Part shown: in pieces, positions 41,593-51,685 of the stretch
Layout: each line of letters starts with the position of its first letter
How positions within the stretch are numbered: the first letter of the stretch is position 1
From: Microbulbifer harenosus
GTDB lineage: Bacteria; Pseudomonadota; Gammaproteobacteria; Pseudomonadales; Cellvibrionaceae
Direction of reading: 5' to 3'
DNA: 64,000 nucleotides
Assembly: GCF_005771435.1 (NCBI RefSeq)
Contig: NZ_VANI01000012.1
Coordinates: 1-64,000 of the forward strand
Position numbers and translations under genes: made by a program
The notes under the pieces: model-generated
Seen by the model: only the letters and a program-made list of their open reading frames with translations
Told to the model about the DNA's origin: nothing
Database searches by the model: none

Positions 41593-44569
41593 AATCGTCA
41601 ATATCGCACTGATTGGCGTTGCCTATATCTTCGCGCTGTTTTTCGTCGCCTTTGCCACCTCCAAAGGCTGGCTGCCGAGCAACTGGGTGCGGCATCCGTT
41701 TTTCTACGTGCTGTCGCTGGGGGTTTCCCTGAGCGCCTGGACCTATTACGGCATCATCGATCTGGCGTGGCAGCACGGCTATGGGGTGCTGGCCTATTAT
41801 CTCGGCACCGGTGCCATGTTTCTGTTCGCGCCAGTGGCGCTCGAGCCACTGGCGCGCCTGGCCCAGCGTTATCAGCTCACGTCCCCCGCCGACCTGCTGG
41901 TGTTCCGCTACCACAGCCGCGAGGCGGGCACCCTTGCCACCTTGTTCATGCTGCTGGGGCTGCTGCCGCTGATCGCACTGCAAATCCAGGCGGTAGCGGA
42001 GACTCTGGCACTGCTGTCGCGCGACAATGTAGCGGCGCTGGCACTGCCGGACAGCGGCGTCACCAGCAAGGATCTGATTGCCTTCTTCTACTGTGTGCTG
42101 CTGGCGCTGTTTACCACCACCTACGGCGCATCGCGCAAGCGCCGGGCGGGCCTCGCCAGTGCCATGGCGCTGGAATCCCTGGTGAAGCTGTTGGCGCTAC
42201 TGGCGGTGGGGCTCTACGCCGTGTATGGCGTTTTCGGCGGCTTGGGCGGGCTCGACAAGTGGCTGGCGCAAAACAGTGACATGCAGCAGCTTCTATATTC
42301 GCCGATCAAACAGGGTTCCTCGCACACCCTGCTGCTGGTATTCATCGCCACCGCCGTGGCCATGCCGCATATTTTCTATCTGAGCATTGCCGAGCGGCCC
42401 GCGGCCCTGGGCCTGCGCACCGCAAGCTGGGGGTTCCCGCTGTTCCTGCTTTTGATGGCACTGCCGATCTTCCCCATCATGTGGGCGGGTTTTGCACTGG
42501 ATGTGGCGGAGCCAGTGCAGTACTTCACTCTCGCAGTACCGCGCGCCAGCGGGTCCGCGCTGCTGACGATTGTGGCGTTTATCGGCGGCCTGTCCGCCGC
42601 CACCGGCGCACTGATCATGATCACCCTGGCGCTCTCCACCATGGTGATGAACCATTGGTTGCTGCCCGGCACCCGCTGGCAATCCGACGACAATATGTAC
42701 CGCCAGTTGCTGTGGCTGCGCCGTTCGCTGGTGGCGGCGCTGTTCCTGGCGGGATTCGGCTTCTATCTACTTTTGAACAACCGCCTGTCGCTGTCCGACC
42801 TGGCCATTATCGCGTTCATTGCCTCTCTGCAGTTCCTGCCGGGAATCTTTGCGGTGATCCACTGGCCTCAGGGCAACCGCCGCGGCTTTATCGGTGGCCT
42901 GCTCGCCGGCATGCTGATCTGGGCCGCCGGCCTGCTGTTACCGGCCATGGTGGGCAATAGCGGCATTACTTTCGGCGACTATCGCCTGCCGCTGGGCATG
43001 GAAATCTGGCCGCAGATCACCACCCTGTCACTGTCCGTAAACGTGCTGCTGTTTGTTGGCCTGTCGCTGTTCACCCCGACCTCCAGCCTGGAGCGCTATG
43101 CCGCCGACCTGTGCAGCGACGACTCCATCAGCCAGGCCCTGCGCCTTGAGCTGGATGTGCAATCCGCCGCGGATTTCCGCCTGCGCCTGTCGGAAAGCCT
43201 CGGCGCCGCCACCGCCAGCCAGGAAGTGAACCGCGCTTTGCGCCAGCTCAACCTGACGGAAAATGAGCGCCGCCCCTACGCGTTGCGCCAGTTGCGCGAC
43301 CGACTGGAGGCCAACCTGTCGGGCCTGCTGGGAAGGGTGCTGGCCGGCCAGATCGTGGACCGTCACCTGCCGTTCGTAACCAGCGATCAGCCGGCGAACA
43401 AAGACATCCACCTGATCGAGACGCGCCTCAGCCGCTACAAAAACCAGCTCACCGGTCTCGCCGCGGAACTGAACAATCTGCGGCTTTACCACCGGCAGAT
43501 GCTGGAAGAGCTGCCCATGGCCGCCTGCTCCCTCGGCCGCGATGGCGAAATCCTGCTGTGGAACTACGCCATGGCGGAGGTCACCGGTATTACCGCCAGT
43601 GAGGTAATCGGCTCGAAACTGGAGTACCTGCCGGAGCCCTGGCGGACCCTGCTGACGGAGTTCGCGCAGTCGGAAGACGCCAGCCGCTTCAAGCAGCAGA
43701 TAGAAATGAACGGTAACAACCACTGGCTCAATCTGCACAAGACCCGCCTGAAGCAGAAAAAATACGGGCGCGACAGCACCAGAGTCAAAGACAGCCGCGG
43801 CGACGGCCAGATGCTGCTGGTGGAGGACATCACCGAGACCCAGGTGCTGGAGCAGGAATTGATGCACAGCGAGCGCCTGGCCTCTGTGGGCCGCCTCGCC
43901 GCCGGGGTGGCGCACGAGGTGGGCAACCCGGTAACAGGCATCGCCTGCCTCGCGCAGAACCTGCAGTTCGAGTCGGACAACCCGGAAGTACTGGAGACCG
44001 CAGACCAGATCCTGAGCCAGACCCAGCGCATCAGCCGAATCGTGCACTCCCTGGTGAGTTTCTCCCACAGCGGCACTCACGACCGCGAGAAGGCACCGGT
44101 AGACCTGCGCGCCTGTGTGGAGGAGGCGGTACAGCTGCTGTCTCTGCAGCGGGACAAAACCCAGGTCACCTTCGCCAACAGCGTCCCCGCAGATCTGGTC
44201 GCGCTGGGCGACAACCAGCGCCTGATCCAGGTCTTTATCAACCTGCTGAGCAACGCCCGCGACGCCAGCCCCGATGGCGGTCATATCGACGTGGAAGGCT
44301 ATGTCCGCGCGGGGCTTGCGTGTATCGCGGTGACCGACAATGGCCCGGGGATTTCACCGGCACACCGCGACCGGATTCTGGAACCCTTCTTCACCACCAA
44401 AGAACCCGGTGAAGGTACCGGTCTCGGTCTCGCCATGGTGTACAGCATTGTGGAAGAACACGGAGGACAGCTGGAACTGGTGAGTCCGGCCCACACCGAA
44501 ACCGGCCGCGGGGCGCGGTTTGTGGTGCAATTACCGCTGGAGAGCGCGGCGCACGGCCTGGAAATATGA
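41582..44569 (+). CDS. cbrA: CbrA-type sensor histidine kinase with transporter domain
   Basis: A 995-residue hybrid of the CbrA kind. Residues 1-500 form a sodium:solute symporter (SLC5)-like domain with about 13 membrane segments (start EIVNIALIGVAYIFALFFV). A helical linker, a PAS domain (about 640-740, LEELPMAACSLGRDGEILLWNYAMA), a HisKA domain with phosphorylated His (GVAHEVGNPVTGI) and a HATPase domain (VFINLLSNARDAS, GPGISPAHRDRIL, GTGLGLAMVYSIV) follow. In Pseudomonas CbrA with CbrB senses carbon-nitrogen state and drives the small RNA CrcZ. Gene order and partner match. Confidence 0.93.
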   Translation: MTFEIVNIALIGVAYIFALFFVAFATSKGWLPSNWVRHPFFYVLSLGVSLSAWTYYGIIDLAWQHGYGVLAYYLGTGAMFLFAPVALEPLARLAQRYQLTSPADLLVFRYHSREAGTLATLFMLLGLLPLIALQIQAVAETLALLSRDNVAALALPDSGVTSKDLIAFFYCVLLALFTTTYGASRKRRAGLASAMALESLVKLLALLAVGLYAVYGVFGGLGGLDKWLAQNSDMQQLLYSPIKQGSSHTLLLVFIATAVAMPHIFYLSIAERPAALGLRTASWGFPLFLLLMALPIFPIMWAGFALDVAEPVQYFTLAVPRASGSALLTIVAFIGGLSAATGALIMITLALSTMVMNHWLLPGTRWQSDDNMYRQLLWLRRSLVAALFLAGFGFYLLLNNRLSLSDLAIIAFIASLQFLPGIFAVIHWPQGNRRGFIGGLLAGMLIWAAGLLLPAMVGNSGITFGDYRLPLGMEIWPQITTLSLSVNVLLFVGLSLFTPTSSLERYAADLCSDDSISQALRLELDVQSAADFRLRLSESLGAATASQEVNRALRQLNLTENERRPYALRQLRDRLEANLSGLLGRVLAGQIVDRHLPFVTSDQPANKDIHLIETRLSRYKNQLTGLAAELNNLRLYHRQMLEELPMAACSLGRDGEILLWNYAMAEVTGITASEVIGSKLEYLPEPWRTLLTEFAQSEDASRFKQQIEMNGNNHWLNLHKTRLKQKKYGRDSTRVKDSRGDGQMLLVEDITETQVLEQELMHSERLASVGRLAAGVAHEVGNPVTGIACLAQNLQFESDNPEVLETADQILSQTQRISRIVHSLVSFSHSGTHDREKAPVDLRACVEEAVQLLSLQRDKTQVTFANSVPADLVALGDNQRLIQVFINLLSNARDASPDGGHIDVEGYVRAGLACIAVTDNGPGISPAHRDRILEPFFTTKEPGEGTGLGLAMVYSIVEEHGGQLELVSPAHTETGRGARFVVQLPLESAAHGLEI

Positions 44570-44698
44570 CAGGCCTGTTACGGGCAGATGAAAAATAATT
44601 GGATAAATTTTAGCCTTCAACTGGCAACTGGGTTGCATCGAAACGCCCAACAGGTAAAACTTAGGCCCCTCTGAACATTTTGTAACCAGGCGTAACAC

Positions 44699-46099
<1,401 letters not shown>

Positions 46100-46142
46100 G
46101 TATCAAACTCCGAGATACCTAACACCCTCCCGAACACCTTTT

Positions 46143-46261
46143 GTGGCGGTGTCGCTACCGGGGATGGTCTTGCGAGACACGCCGTGAACCCATCCCTGGG
46201 GGCTCTGCACCGCCATCCATGGCGGTGAAGGTCTCGCAAGACCATCCCCGGCATCGCCACC
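46143..46261. repeat. Intergenic palindromic repeat
   Basis: A perfect 21-bp inverted repeat (46158-46178 with 46231-46251) flanks two inner hairpins, one being CACCGCCAT / ATGGCGGTG at 46208-46227. The outer arms extend with mismatches to GTGGCG and CGCCAC at the ends. It lies 44 bases after cbrB and may form a large stem-loop in the transcript. Similar CATCCATGG-containing palindromes occur between genes in related marine bacteria. Confidence 0.8.
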
Positions 46262-46408
46262 TTCTCCCAACCCCCTGCGTCCGCCCTGCTATCACTACTG
46301 TCTAATTTCGCTAATTCGCTTCAGTTAATTCCTTGAAAATCAACAAGTTGCGCAACCAAAGGTTTGCGGGCGTCTGTGTGCGCGGGATTCGTGTCGGGGG
46401 AAAAATTG

Positions 46409-46471
46409 GTAACAAGTGAAAGTGTTACCCCCTCTCCCAGGTGAGTAACAGTTGCCGTACCTTGCGTAACG
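46409..46471. promoter_or_regulatory. Candidate activator half-sites upstream of the sigma-54 promoter
   Basis: Four GTAAC half-sites: GTAACA (46409), TGTTAC (46423), GTAACA (46445) and GTAACG (46466). The first two form an inverted pair GTAACA-N8-TGTTAC. They lie about 100-160 bases upstream of the expected transcript start, as enhancer sites for a CbrB-type activator would. Confidence 0.5.
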
Positions 46472-46544
46472 GAAAGCTGTGTTCCCGCAGCGCAAAAAAG
46501 TTCCCAAATTTTTTAACTTATTGATTTATAAAGAAATTTTAAAG

Positions 46545-46561
46545 TTGGCACGCTATCTGCT
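46545..46561 (+). promoter_or_regulatory. Sigma-54 promoter
   Basis: TTGGCACGCTATCTGCT matches the sigma-54 consensus TTGGCACG-N4-TTGCW at all but about two positions. The GG (46547-46548) and GC (46559-46560) are separated by exactly 10 bases, the invariant -24/-12 spacing. Transcription would start near 46572. Confidence 0.8.
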
Positions 46562-46571
46562 TTGTATAGGT

Positions 46572-46975
46572 CAAACAACAAGAACAGCCAAGAATAAAAA
46601 TAAATGACTGTTTAAGCCCTAATAACAACTGACAATAAGTGGGCGCAACAAAAAAACAATAAAAACGGGCAGATCGATAATAAAAGCCAAAGTGATCGAT
46701 GACCGGAGCAAAAACTGAGCAATAACAACAATAAGGCTCAACACAACAATAAAAATAAACAAAAAGTAATAAGAACTAAAACAACAATAAACAATAAGAA
46801 TAAAGCGTAATAACAAAAACAATAACTTGTAGAAGACAACAAAAATAACGACAAGCACGTGACAAACTGACTGATTGTGCCTGGGAGAGGGTTTGCTGAA
46901 AAGCAAATTGATAGCGCAAGGAAGCCGCTGCCTTCATACCGAATAAGAATAATTCCCTTCTTTTCTTTTCCAATG
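46572..46975 (+). ncRNA. CrcZ-like A-rich small RNA
   Basis: The expected transcript has almost no gene content but many AAYAAYAA-type motifs, for example AACAACAA (46574), AATAACAA (46621), AATAACAACAATAA (46721), ACAACAATAAAAATAAAC (46743), ACAACAATAAACAATAA (46780), AATAACAAAAACAATAAC (46809) and ACAACAAAAATAACGAC (46836). In Pseudomonas CrcZ, which lies at this place between cbrB and pcnB and depends on CbrB and sigma-54, such CA motifs sequester Hfq/Crc and relieve carbon catabolite repression. The 3' end is not fixed; a pyrimidine tract near 46960-46974 is the last plausible point. Confidence 0.75.
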
Positions 46976-47037
46976 AATGCACACATTTGCTGGTACCCGC
47001 AGGGAGCGGGACCGGCAGCTGTGCGTTGCGCTGTGTG

Positions 47038-47046
47038 TGATAGAAT
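47038..47046 (+). promoter_or_regulatory. Extended -10 promoter element for pcnB
   Basis: TGATAGAAT fits an extended -10 box about 115 bases before pcnB; no clear -35 box is present. Confidence 0.4.
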
Positions 47047-47159
47047 CCGCCCCCATACGAGTCAGGAACACCGCCATCCCGGTACCAGCTCGCTATGAGC
47101 CACCAGGATCAACCGTAGAGCCGCCCATGCACTGGGCTGCGGATAACACAGTAAGCCGT

Positions 47160-48665
47160 ATGTTCAATTCCCTGATCAGCAGTATCAAACGCTGGCACAA
47201 CAAATCAAAAACCACCGACGCCAACGGCGACACCCCGCTCATGTCCAGCGAGGGTGGTCGCGGTAAACCGCCGCGCAAGAAGTCCCCAGGCAAGTCAACC
47301 AGGCCTAAAGCCAGCGACACGGGCGTATCCCGTGTGATCATCCCCCGCAGTGATCACAGCCTGTCCCGCCGGGACGTGAGCCGCGCGGCGCTTACGGTAA
47401 TGAAGCGGCTGCAGGAGGGCGGTTTTGAGGCTTATATCGTCGGCGGCGGTGTGCGCGATTTACTGCTGGGCGGCCACCCCAAGGACTTTGACGTCGCGAC
47501 CGATGCCACCCCCGAGCAGGCGCGGCAGCTGTTTCGCGGTTCGCGCATTGTCGGCCGCCGCTTCCGCATCCTGCACGCGCGTATCGGCCGCGAGGTAATT
47601 GAGGTCACCACCTTCCGCGGCCACCACAGCGATGGCGAAGAGCATGAGGCACAGCAGTCCGAACACGGCATGCTGCTGCGCGACAATGTCTACGGTGACC
47701 TTGAGAGTGATGCGATCCGGCGGGATTTCACGGTCAACGCGCTCTACTACACCACCAACGGTTTCGAAATCCACGACTATACCGGTGGCATTCGGGATAT
47801 CGAGCAGCGCCTGATCCGCATGATTGGCGATCCGGAAACCCGCTATAAGGAAGACCCGGTACGCATGCTGCGCGCGGTGCGCTTTGCAGCGAAGCTCGAT
47901 TTTGATATCGAACCGGCCACCGCCGCTCCCCTGAAAGAACTGGCACCACTGCTGCGCAACATCGCGCCTGCGCGCATGTTCGACGAGGTGCTGAAGCTGC
48001 TGATGAGCGGCCACGGCGAGCGCACGTTCGAGCTGCTGCGCCAGTACCAGTTGTGGCAGCATCTGTTTCCGGACAATGCGCGCCTGCTGGACAACCCCGA
48101 GGCCCTGGCCCTTACCCGCCAGGCCCTGCGCAATACCGATACCCGTATTCGCGAAGACCTGCGGGTAACGCCGGCGTTCCTGTACGCGGCACTGCTGTGG
48201 CCCGGGGTTAATGCCGAACAGCAATACCTCGAAAGCAAGGGCGTTCCCCCGGTGCCGGCACTGGCGCAGGCCGCGCAGAAAATTACCAGCAACCAGCTGG
48301 TGCACACGGCGATTCCCAAACGCTTCACCATCCCCATGCGCGAGATCTGGGACATGCAATCCCGCCTGCCCCGCCGCAGTGGGGAGCGCGCCTTCCGCCT
48401 GATGGAGCTTCCCAAATTCCGAGCGGCTTACGATTTCCTGTTGCTGCGCGAAGACAGTGGCGAGATTCCCGCGGGCCTCGGCCAGTGGTGGACGGCGTTC
48501 CAGCAGGCAGATGAGGAACAGCGGCTGCAGATGGTGCGCGACCTGCCGCGCAACGGCGCGCAGGGCAGTGGCAAAGGCCGTGGCCGGCGCAACCGCGGTG
48601 GCCGCAACCGTGGCCGCCAGGGTGGCAATCGGCAGGGCGGCGGCGCGGAACATCCGTCGAATTGA
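47160..48665 (+). CDS. pcnB: Poly(A) polymerase I
   Basis: A 501-residue polymerase adding 3' poly(A) tails that promote RNA decay. The nucleotidyltransferase core has GGGVRDLLLGGHPKDFDVATDA with the catalytic aspartates, and YGDLESDAIRRDFTVNALYY and EDPVRMLRAVRFAAKLDFDI follow. The C-terminus is rich in Arg and Gly (RRNRGGRNRGRQGGNRQGGG), an RNA-binding tail. ATG at 47160 is preferred; ATG 47127 is possible. It heads pcnB-folK as in Pseudomonas. Confidence 0.95.
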   Translation: MFNSLISSIKRWHNKSKTTDANGDTPLMSSEGGRGKPPRKKSPGKSTRPKASDTGVSRVIIPRSDHSLSRRDVSRAALTVMKRLQEGGFEAYIVGGGVRDLLLGGHPKDFDVATDATPEQARQLFRGSRIVGRRFRILHARIGREVIEVTTFRGHHSDGEEHEAQQSEHGMLLRDNVYGDLESDAIRRDFTVNALYYTTNGFEIHDYTGGIRDIEQRLIRMIGDPETRYKEDPVRMLRAVRFAAKLDFDIEPATAAPLKELAPLLRNIAPARMFDEVLKLLMSGHGERTFELLRQYQLWQHLFPDNARLLDNPEALALTRQALRNTDTRIREDLRVTPAFLYAALLWPGVNAEQQYLESKGVPPVPALAQAAQKITSNQLVHTAIPKRFTIPMREIWDMQSRLPRRSGERAFRLMELPKFRAAYDFLLLREDSGEIPAGLGQWWTAFQQADEEQRLQMVRDLPRNGAQGSGKGRGRRNRGGRNRGRQGGNRQGGGAEHPSN

Positions 48666-48678
48666 GCGGAAATCACAA

Positions 48679-49158
48679 GTGACACGCTGTTATATTGGCC
48701 TCGGCAGCAATCTTGCGGACCCGGCGGCCCAGCTGCGCAGTGCGCTCGCGCACATGGAAGAAATTCCACAGACGCAGGTTCTGAGTTGCTCCGGCTTTTA
48801 CGCCAGTGCGCCCATCGGCCCCGGTGAGCAACCGGATTACGTCAATGCAGTGGCCAGTGTCGAAACGTCATTGGCGGCGGAAGCGCTGCTGGATGCGCTG
48901 CAGGCTATCGAGCACCTTCACGGCCGCGAGCGCACCCTGCGCTGGGGCGCGCGCACGCTGGACCTGGATATTCTGCTGTTCGGTGATAAAACGCTGGGTA
49001 CCGCACGACTGACCGTGCCGCACCCGCGCATGGCGGAACGCAATTTCGTGCTGGAACCGCTGGCAGAGCTGGCACCAGACCTGTGTATGCCCGACGGTAC
49101 ACCGTTGCAGACACTGCTGGCCCGGTGTCCACCCAACCGCTTGCATCGACTGAAATAA
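48679..49158 (+). CDS. folK: 2-amino-4-hydroxy-6-hydroxymethyldihydropteridine pyrophosphokinase
   Basis: A 159-residue HPPK, which transfers pyrophosphate from ATP to hydroxymethyldihydropterin in folate synthesis. It starts at GTG 48679 (TRCYIGLGSNLADP) 13 bases after pcnB; the family signature RWGARTLDLDILLF is intact. Confidence 0.95.
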   Translation: MTRCYIGLGSNLADPAAQLRSALAHMEEIPQTQVLSCSGFYASAPIGPGEQPDYVNAVASVETSLAAEALLDALQAIEHLHGRERTLRWGARTLDLDILLFGDKTLGTARLTVPHPRMAERNFVLEPLAELAPDLCMPDGTPLQTLLARCPPNRLHRLK

Positions 49159-49200
49159 CCGGTACCGACGGAAATCAGGGAACAAGAAGGAGCAACCCCG

Positions 49201-49920
49201 GTGACAAAATCCTCCGTATCCGACAACACACCTTCCGAAGACTACAGCGCAGAGAATCTGGCCCTGGAACTGAACCTGCAGGAGCGCAAACTGCCCCGCT
49301 TTATCGCAGTTGAAGGCAATATCGGCGTAGGCAAAACCACCTTGGCGAAAAAGCTGGCCGCCACCTTCAATTACGATACATTGCTCGAACTGCCGGAAGA
49401 AAATCCCTTCCTCGAGCGCTTCTACCGCGACCCGAAAAACGCCGCGCTCCCCACGCAACTGCACTTCCTGCTGCAGCGTTCGCAACAGATTCAGGCCCTG
49501 CGCCAGGACGATCTGTTCAAGCCGGTGCGGGTGGCGGACTTCCTGATTGAAAAAGATCACCTGTTCGCGGAAGTTACCCTGGACAGCGACGAACTGCAGC
49601 TCTACCGCCAGGTCTACCAGCACCTGACACTGGAAGCGCCGAAGCCGGATCTCGTAATTTACCTGCAGGCGCCCCTCGAAGTACTGCAGCAGCGCATCCA
49701 CAAACGCGGTATCGCCGCTGAGCGCAGTATCAGCAACGAGTACCTGGCGACCCTCAACGAGGCCTATACCAACTTCTTTCACTATTACGACCAAGCGCCC
49801 CTGCTGATCGTGAACTGTGCCGAGATCGACATCGTCGACCAGCAGCGGGATTATCTGCAACTGGTGGAATACCTACTGGAGATCAAGAGCGGCCGCCACT
49901 ATTACAATCCCGGCAGATAG
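49201..49920 (+). CDS. Deoxynucleoside kinase-like protein
   Basis: A 239-residue P-loop kinase: FIAVEGNIGVGKTTLAKKLA (Walker A near residue 43), PEENPFLERFYRD, VADFLIEKDHLFAE and a C-terminal lid with RIHKRGIAAERSI. This is the deoxyguanosine/deoxyadenosine kinase family, which salvages deoxynucleosides to monophosphates. The start is GTG after AAGGAG. It lies between folK and panB, an insertion not found in the Pseudomonas order. Confidence 0.88.
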   Translation: MTKSSVSDNTPSEDYSAENLALELNLQERKLPRFIAVEGNIGVGKTTLAKKLAATFNYDTLLELPEENPFLERFYRDPKNAALPTQLHFLLQRSQQIQALRQDDLFKPVRVADFLIEKDHLFAEVTLDSDELQLYRQVYQHLTLEAPKPDLVIYLQAPLEVLQQRIHKRGIAAERSISNEYLATLNEAYTNFFHYYDQAPLLIVNCAEIDIVDQQRDYLQLVEYLLEIKSGRHYYNPGR

Positions 49921-50006
49921 GCACCGCCTTCCTGCCGCTTGAGTATCCCGGTGTCACGCCGCGGATGTACCACGGGCCCCGCGCCCCAGATTAGCGAGTA
50001 ATCACC

Positions 50007-50822
50007 ATGCCCTACGCCCCCAGTGAGCTGACAAAGCCTGTTACTGTCCAGACCCTGCGCAAGATGAAGGCGGATGGAGAGAAGTTTATCTGTGTCGCCC
50101 TCTACGACGCCCCCATGGCCGCAATGGCGCAGAGAACCGGGGTGGAAACCGTGTTGATCGGCGATTCCCTCGGCATGACCGTGCTCGGCTACGACAGCAC
50201 CATTCCTGTCACCATGGAACAGATGATCTACCACGTGGAAGCGGTGGCCCGCGGCAACAAAAAATCCCTGATCATGGGCGACCTGCCATTCATGACATAC
50301 GCCACACCGGAGCAAGCGCTTACCAATGCCACCCGCATCATGCAGGCGGGCGCGCACATGGTGAAAATTGAGGGCGGCGCCTGGCTCGCGCCCACCGTAA
50401 AAATGCTGACCGAGCGCGGCATTCCGGTGTGTGCGCACTTGGGGCTGACGCCACAGTCGGTACACAAATTGGGCGGCTACCGGGTGCAGGGGCGCGACGA
50501 CGACCACGCCGGAGAAATTTTGAACGACGCCGTACAGCTGGATGAGGCCGGCGCAGATCTGCTGGTGCTGGAGTGCGTGCCTTCGGAGTTGGGTAAGCGC
50601 ATCACTGAAGCGGTCTCCATGCCGACCATCGGTATCGGCGCCGGCCCTCATACCGACGCCCAGGTACTGGTCATCAATGACATCCTCGGCCTCACGGAAA
50701 AACCGCCGAAGTTCTCCAAGAACTTCCTCGCGGAAGCGGGCAACATTCCCGGCGCTCTGCGCAAATACGCCGAAGACGTAAAAAACGGCACCTTCCCCGG
50801 CACCGACCACAGCTTTAATTGA
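50007..50822 (+). CDS. panB: 3-methyl-2-oxobutanoate hydroxymethyltransferase
   Basis: A 271-residue PanB, which makes ketopantoate from alpha-ketoisovalerate and methylene-tetrahydrofolate, the first step to pantothenate. GDSLGMTVLGYDSTIPVT and MVKIEGG are family motifs with metal-binding Asp and Glu; CAHLGLTPQSVHKLGGYRVQ is also standard. PanC, which follows in Pseudomonas, is absent here; a thioesterase gene takes the place. Confidence 0.95.
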   Translation: MPYAPSELTKPVTVQTLRKMKADGEKFICVALYDAPMAAMAQRTGVETVLIGDSLGMTVLGYDSTIPVTMEQMIYHVEAVARGNKKSLIMGDLPFMTYATPEQALTNATRIMQAGAHMVKIEGGAWLAPTVKMLTERGIPVCAHLGLTPQSVHKLGGYRVQGRDDDHAGEILNDAVQLDEAGADLLVLECVPSELGKRITEAVSMPTIGIGAGPHTDAQVLVINDILGLTEKPPKFSKNFLAEAGNIPGALRKYAEDVKNGTFPGTDHSFN

Positions 50823-50847
50823 GCCGCCGCAGGCCGGAGACTACTCA

Positions 50848-51660
50848 ATGGAATTTACTGCCATTCTCGACGGTGCCGGCAGTGGCGGCACCACGAATAT
50901 TCCCAGCGGATGGGCCCAGGGCCGCGCTACCTTTGGCGGTCTCGTCGCCGCGATGCTGTACCGACACGTCGAGGCGACACTGGAACAGGCCTCTGAGGCG
51001 CCGGTAGCGAATACTCCCCTGCGCTCCCTCACGGTCTCGTTCGTGGCCCCGGCGGAAGCCGGTGAACTGCAGGCGAGCGCCCGGATACTGCGCGCCGGCC
51101 GTTCCGCAGTGCAGATCGAAGCCCACGCCAGCCAGGGCGACCAGGTCGTGACCGCTGCCCTGGCGAGTTTTGGCAAACCGCGCACTTCGGCAATCGCCGT
51201 GGCGACCGACGCCGCTCCGGAGTTTCCCAAACCGGAGTCCTGCGAGGCGCTCCCCTATATCGAGGGACTAGTGCCGGAGTTCACCCGCCACTTTGACTAC
51301 CGGATCTGTGCTGGCGCCCTGCCCTTCAGTGGCCACCGCGAAGGCCGTATTGGTGGCTGGGTCCGCTTCCGCGAATCCGCGGGCCCCGCCACCACCGCGC
51401 ACCTGCTTGCGCTGATCGACGCCTGGCCACCGGCGGTGCTGCCGATGTTGAAGACCGTCGCCCCCGCCAGCTCGCTGACATGGACCGTGGAACTAATGCC
51501 CGCCGCCATGACCGCTGACTGTGACAGCGGCGACTGGTGGCAGTATCTGGCAGAGGTGGAACAGGCGGAAGATGGTTACGCGGTGATCCAGGCGCGACTG
51601 TGGAACAGCCGCGGTGTGCTGATGGCGCTGACACGGCAGACGGTAACGGTGTTCGCCTGA
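50848..51660 (+). CDS. TesB-type double-hotdog acyl-CoA thioesterase
   Basis: A 270-residue protein of the TesB-like acyl-CoA thioesterase family with two hotdog repeats. The N-terminal half begins with WAQGRATFGGLVAAML, where Phe-Gly-Gly is typical, and LRSLTVSFVAPAEAGELQ; the second half has FSGHREGRIGGWVRF and LLALIDAWPPAVL, carrying the Asp of the TesB type. It would hydrolyse acyl-CoA esters; the chain length is unknown. GGAG is near the start and the gap to panB is 25 bases, so the two may be cotranscribed. Confidence 0.85.
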   Translation: MEFTAILDGAGSGGTTNIPSGWAQGRATFGGLVAAMLYRHVEATLEQASEAPVANTPLRSLTVSFVAPAEAGELQASARILRAGRSAVQIEAHASQGDQVVTAALASFGKPRTSAIAVATDAAPEFPKPESCEALPYIEGLVPEFTRHFDYRICAGALPFSGHREGRIGGWVRFRESAGPATTAHLLALIDAWPPAVLPMLKTVAPASSLTWTVELMPAAMTADCDSGDWWQYLAEVEQAEDGYAVIQARLWNSRGVLMALTRQTVTVFA

Positions 51661-51685
51661 CGGCGGTCCCGCAACACGATGGACG

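Noticed and set aside
46619-46906. Minus-strand frame of 95 codons opposite the A-rich region
   Set aside because: It is made of poly-Leu/Phe/Val from reading the complement of the A-rich sRNA; no start signal and no family.
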